Source: Glossina fuscipes (lineage: Eukaryota > Arthropoda > Insecta > Diptera > Glossinidae). From it: 64,000 nucleotides of DNA. Below, piece by piece: positions 59,068-64,000 of this stretch. The translations under genes and the position numbers were made by a program. The notes beneath the pieces are model-generated. The model had not been told where the DNA came from. It saw only the letters and a program-made list of their open reading frames with translations, and did no database searches. Position 1 is the first letter of the stretch. Every line of letters begins with the position of its first letter. The stretch lies in the NCBI RefSeq assembly GCF_014805625.2, contig NW_023998433.1:1791457-1855456 (forward strand), given 5' to 3'.

Positions 59068-60740
59068 TTTATTCAAAAATGTCGCGTAATTATTAATAAA
59101 AATTCTAATTTATGCAAAAAAGAAAAGCGAAAAAATAAAATCTTATTATTTTGATTCACCTCGGAAAAAAAGTACAGCTTGGCGGCAGAAAAATGTTCTT
59201 TTATTGCTGATTTCGCACAAACACTTACACAAGCTTTTTTTTCTCTTTTTCTTTCCAACTTGACATATTTTTTCTTATTTCATTTGACAAATTTTTTATT
59301 ACTCACCTTAATATTATTCAAAGTTTGCTCTTAATTTTAAATGTTATACTCTGTCACTTTTATATATACATATATAAAGATAAAACTGTCAACATACATT
59401 TACGGTTAAATTTTATCACTAACTTAAAACATTAAAATAATATTAGAAAACTTCAAATACTTTGATTCACATTAAAACTTGGTAAATTAGTAATGTGAAC
59501 TTAGTGCTTTTAACACTTTATTTGAAGCGTTTTTTAGCTATTGACTTCGTAAATTTGCGTCGTATTTTTTCGTAAAATCATTGCAAAACGCTCTGTATAT
59601 ATTGCGCAGTGGCGCATTATATCGTAGCTACAGGAAATCCTAAAAAAATATATCAGCTGCGAGGTCTACATTTTATTATTGCAGCTGCCTTAATAACGAA
59701 AAACAATATTGTGGAAAACGAGAATAATTTACTGATTTCTACTTTTGTTTGCAATGTAACGACTTTATTAAAAATAAAACGATAACACAATCTTCCAAAA
59801 TATTTAACAGCTTGTAATGATAAAATTGCACAATATCTATCTTAATCCAGAAATTTTACGCCTCTCACGTTTGTCCTATAATTATCAAATATCGCTTTGC
59901 TCAGAATGTCCAATTTACAAGATCTAAGCTATAATTTGAGGTGTGATAAAAAGTATAATCTATGGTAAGCAGGAATTACTTTTAAATAGTTTTCTGATTG
60001 ATGTTCCTTTTTTTAAAATATATGTGAGTTTCCAAGTGGAGGTTGTCTTTGTTTGTTTTTAAATCTGAAAAATTTCCATATTAGTCTCACCAGTTCAAAA
60101 ATCAATTAAGTTATAACCGTGAGACATATAATTCGAACTGTAGTTTGAAAACGATATAACAAGGGAACGAAGTGTCAGAACCATTTGAAACTGCGCAATG
60201 TTAAGCCTTGTTCAAAAATGCACAACAATTTCAAGACAAAGTAAACGCAAAAAAATTCAACAAAAGCTCGCATAATGCACATTTTTGTAGTGTAGTCGCA
60301 AATTTGTATTAATAAGAAAAATTATTCAACTTAATTGAATACGTACTATATGAATGGCGAGTTTAAATGGACGTTTTTTTTAATACATAGAAACGTTACC
60401 AGAATTTAAATGCTCTTATATCATCTCTGATTTTGACACAAACCAAAGAAAAGTTGCAATAATTACGATTTCAGCTGATTTATTTTTGAAACGTATGTGT
60501 ATTTCTTTAACTTGTATTACTTACTAATCGCTGAAAAGTTTTTCAATAATTTCAATTTATTTGCATTATTTAATATTTGCAAGGAAGATAGAAGTTCATT
60601 ATTTATATTTGAAAAAACCGCACTACATCATTGAAGACGACTCTCTTACTTCATTATCTTAAGAGACATATACAAACGAAGGGGAATCGAAAAAAATTTT
60701 GTAATTCTCTTTGGCAACAACGATTTTTATTATTACTCAC
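59068..60740. promoter_or_regulatory. Shared upstream region of Sap130 and glutaredoxin
   Basis: The genes are head to head with 1,673 bases between start codons. Nothing in between is coding by my reading. The region holds both promoters and untranslated leaders; I could not place core promoter elements with confidence. Confidence 0.4.
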
Positions 60741-61673
60741 ATGGGTTCAGCTATTTCTCAGCTGCCCAAACCAGCAGACACAGTTAATATGGATTCGCCT
60801 CAGGCTGAAATGGTAAAAAGTGCTTTGCAAAATCATAAAGTTGTAATATTTTCCAAAAGTTATTGTCCTTTTTGCACTATGGCCAAAGAAGTAAGTAATA
60901 TCGATTTAAGGCTTAGAAATATCCAGTTTTTAATCTTTTAACAGCAATTTAGAAAACTTGACATTCCTATTCACGTAATTGAATTGGATCAACGTGATGA
61001 CGGAGATGAGATTCAATCCATTTTAGGGGAAATGACTGGCAGTAGAACGGTAAATATCATTAGTTTTTGTTCGTGGTTCGCCTAAATCAATGCTAAAGTA
61101 ATAACAATATTGGATGCATGACATCATATAAACCCTTTGGATATACATTTTTATAGTAGAAATTTTCATACACTAGTTTTAGTTAATTTTACACAGCCAA
61201 ATAATAAAAGAACATTATTTCCGAAGATTTAGGAAAAATTAAAATATTGTAGCTGATAATTATTTTTGCCCATGGAATACGGCTACCGAAGAGTCTTCCA
61301 AAAAGAAAAACGAAATTGAGGCATTTAATTTCTAAATTCGATTTCTAAAGCCGATTTGCTGGTTTTCTTAACTAAGCCAACAATTGTTTATATAGAGTCA
61401 AAATTTTCGACAATCTTCTTAGTAAAGAAACTAATTTGTGAATCAAGGCAGTAATATTCAAAATAACAAAAGCATTAGGAATGACTAACATTCAATCTTT
61501 GAAGAATAATTGTTACAATACTTTGCGTATAAATTAGTTTTATAATACTAATTTCAAATATTTGACGTTTTTTTTAGGTGCCTCGATGTTTTATTAATGG
61601 TAACTTTATTGGAGGCGGCACCGATGTTAAAAAGATGTATGACCAAGGAACTTTGCAAAAATATTTTATTTAA
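60741..61673 (+). CDS. Grx1: Class I dithiol glutaredoxin
   Basis: Three exons: 60741-60890, 60945-61049 and 61578-61673, total 116 aa. Glutaredoxins reduce protein-glutathione mixed disulfides with glutathione as donor. The active site CPFC (residues 42-45) follows VVIFSKSY. The glutathione-binding TVP (cis-Pro) and GGGTD motifs are present in the last exon, and the protein ends KYFI. Length is normal. The active site has Phe where most animal class I enzymes have Tyr (CPYC). The N-terminus MGSAIS fits the MGxxxS N-myristoylation pattern, suggesting membrane attachment. Start chosen as the first ATG; the upstream extension in the same frame has no ATG. An ATTAAA near 61726 may be the poly(A) signal. 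Confidence 0.93.
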
Positions 61674-62139
61674 TTTTCAATTTGCGCACATATAACTTCA
61701 ATATAGAATTTATGCGCACACATATTAAAGCATCCGAATTTAGTTAAATTGAAAATTTAAAAACGTGTTCACAAAGTATGTTTAAAAAAAACAAATTCGA
61801 TAATAAATTAATCGTTATCAAATCGAAATTAAGCCGGCATGAAACTTGTCCGAAATAGTTACGATCTTCATGGGAAATTACTATTGTGTTCAGCCAATAG
61901 CAAGAGAACAAATAGTATTCAATATTTAACACGCGCTGGTTAAAGAGAATATTTGAAAATCTGATTTTTTTTTTCTTCCTTTTTGTTAAACATGGTCGAC
62001 TCAATAACTCTCACCCGAAATTTATATGAAGGTGCTTCAAGATACTATTTGGCTAAAGTAGAAAGAAGGTTTTGCTGTCGAAAGCTTATTTTTGTGTTTA
62101 GAAAAACGTAGTTGCTTTCAGTTTACGTTTAACTGCGTT

Positions 62140-62370
62140 ACGTTGTGCTCTAACCAATTTGACCCATTTGTAATACCCTCCTGCATACAAAGACTTCCAT
62201 TCTTTCAACCAAATTTGAAATCGATATTTTAATTTTTGCGACGATCGCGAAGGCATGACTTAATCATATCAGAATTTCAGACTGACCAAAAGTATATATA
62301 CTTTGTAGGGTGCCTGAAGCATCCTTTTGGGTGTTGCAAACACTATGGAAAAAGAGTATACCTGCCGTTC
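62140..62370. repeat. Dispersed repeat B, copy 2
   Basis: AAAAGTATATATACTTTGTAG, then GGGTGCCTGAAGCATCC, GGGTGTTGCAAACA and AAGAGTATACCTG. The order matches 5728-5815, and matches even better the ATATATACTTTATAGGG ... GCCTGTTACATAC ... AGTATACCC run common in Drosophila element fragments. Confidence 0.5.
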
Positions 62371-63510
62371 CTTAATGGTGGTAAGAACATTGTAGTCTTA
62401 GAAGCCCGACATTAGATATCGTATCGTACTCCGTGCAGAACAATTCTTCATTCATGTTTCCATTTTTTTATGATAGTCCTTATGTGGAAGAGGACCCAAA
62501 AATTGACTTAATCTAAATTTAGCTAAATTAATCTTCTTGTCAAAGCTCTCATTATTATTTGTCACAAAGTACTACAAATTAGACGGTTGCCATACACAAA
62601 ACTTACTTTTCAAAAACACCCTTGTTTCGGAGTGGTGCTCGGAAAATAGACCAATTTCTACCACAAAATGTAGAAGAAAAATCTATTGTCATACATACAT
62701 TGTCATGAGAACCCTTACCCGGAGTCGGGTACAAGAAATAGATGCCCATAAACTAATTTTGGTAGAGTTGATTTTTTGGTGACCGACAACACCTATGGAC
62801 CAGTTTTCACTGTAAAATTTTAAAAATTGAATCGTTTTGCTTTATTAAGGTTTGTTTTGCTTAAGGTCAGTTATTTATGAGGAGGTTCAACACAACATCA
62901 TGCGGAAAAATTATTACTCAGCGACATTAATCGAGAAATTTTGAAAGTTGTATGTTTTGTTTGCTTGTTTTCAATTCAAAATCGATCGAGTCGATTGAAT
63001 CGTTCGTGTTCATGAGCTGCGCCAAATTTCTTCTCGCGTCTGAAAGTGTCAAGAAAACAATTGGAAATCAGTTTTCCGCGTCGATGTCGGTTCTCCTAAA
63101 GCATCAGTGTTCTTTCGCTACCTTTCCCCCTCGTCTCATTATCAACATCCTGTGTGTAGTAAGATACTCTAGCCTTTTGCCTTATGTGTTATGTTGTCTT
63201 TTATTAAAAGCCGATGCAGTATCGGTGACAAGCGAATGCGTTCAGAGTGACTTAACAGAGGCCTTAGCAAAATACCGAGGTGGGGTCAAATAAATCTGTA
63301 ACACTACCAAACACCGATGACCCTCACTGCGCAGACTAATACGGGAGAGCGATGAACATCTCTTTCTCTTTGATGGTATCGATGCAGAAAAATCAGCTCT
63401 GCTTGAAGCTCTTATCACCGAATATACAAACTGTCGCTGCCTACGCCAACTGCACCGATTATTTCCAATGAAAATGAAAATATAGTCCACGAGCAGAAAT
63501 TGACAAGTCT

Positions 63511-63606
63511 TACCTGACGACTCTCGCCCGTGTACAACGGAAGATTTAGATGCTCATGGCTAACGGGAGGGTGACTAATAGTCTTAACCCGCTTCACTGT
63601 CGACAT
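63511..63606 (-). CDS. Possible isolated coding exon, 31 codons
   Basis: From an ATG at 63606 the minus strand reads MSTVKRVKTISHPPVSHEHL and NLPLYTGESRQ, then meets CAG|GTAAGA, a good splice donor at 63510. Base composition is less AT-rich than the surroundings. I do not recognise the peptide, and I found no matching downstream exon between here and the glutaredoxin gene. It could be a first exon whose partner I missed, or chance. Confidence 0.2.
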
Positions 63607-64000
63607 AATGTCGTCTATATCGTGTTATGTATATTTGCATAGCATGGCAAATATTTTGCTAAGATGAAAAATTTCTATCCACTAATCATGTCCTTTATTA
63701 GGGCTAATTGATCATCTCAGCTTACTCACCTATTTTTATTGTTTATGGCAGATTGTAAGTTATCGTTTTTTTTTATATACATTTTTTTCCATATTTCGTT
63801 TATACATGTATGTGACTTTTTGCAGATAAATGACACTCCTTCTATTACATAAGTTTCACATGATATAAACATTTGTAAATTTTATACTAAATTTCAGATT
63901 AGACCATCAGTTAAAAGAATACTTCAAGCAAATAAAAGAACCAAGATTTCCAATGTCTTATCACGGGTTTTGCGTTTGTGGGCGTGACGATAGCACACGA

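Larger units (their letters stand above)
61674..64000. other. Intergenic right end with repeats and unassigned frames
   Basis: No gene is confirmed. A copy of repeat B lies at 62140-62370, and a segment near 62870-62950 resembles the left part of repeat A. 62952-63293 (+) is open for 113 codons but unlike any family I know. 63298-63470 (+) and 63606-63511 (-) contain less AT-rich short frames, described separately. Confidence 0.45.

Overview
The window is 64 kb of AT-rich nuclear DNA from a higher (cyclorrhaphan) fly. The evidence is intron-split genes with GT-AG junctions, close matches to proteins I know from Drosophila (Brummer lipase, Hsc70Cb, Tdrd3, SF3A2, Sap130, a class I glutaredoxin), and scattered fossils of Tc1/mariner transposons. 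Introns and intergenic gaps are much longer than in D. melanogaster (one intron is 16.2 kb), which fits a large-genome fly such as a calyptrate (tsetse or house-fly type). The exact species is not determined. As I recall, several of these orthologues lie on D. melanogaster arm 3L, so this is probably Muller element D. There is one 10-N assembly gap at 10130-10139.

Layout. 1-6084 has no confirmed gene; it holds dispersed repeats, a possible solo LTR and a frame-broken basic ORF cluster. 6085-8250 (+) is a six-exon carboxylesterase-fold gene that has lost every catalytic residue. 8460-9160 is a diverged ~150-bp tandem array. 11665-20642 (-) is Hsc70Cb (Hsp110) in six exons, with heat-shock elements just upstream. 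23088-43542 (-) is brummer, the fly ATGL triglyceride lipase, in seven exons. Its first intron is filled with decayed transposons, and its last intron carries a complete tRNA-derived SINE with 13-bp target duplications. 45807-48488 (-) is Tdrd3. 49546-50349 (+) is SF3A2, head to head with Tdrd3. 52553-59067 (-) is Sap130 in ten exons, tail to tail with SF3A2. 60741-61673 (+) is a three-exon glutaredoxin, head to head with Sap130. 61674-64000 holds repeats and unassigned ORFs.

These are independent housekeeping and metabolic genes, not an operon or a defence cluster. Themes are protein folding (Hsc70Cb), fat mobilisation (bmm), mRNA handling (Tdrd3, SF3A2), Sin3/HDAC repression (Sap130) and thiol redox (Grx). 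The most unusual items are the SINE, the dead esterase, the GC-AG intron in Hsc70Cb, the heat-shock elements and the tandem array. I found no CRISPR, bacterial insertion or clearly new multi-gene system. Exon coordinates were assigned by eye from splice consensus, reading-frame phase and family alignment.
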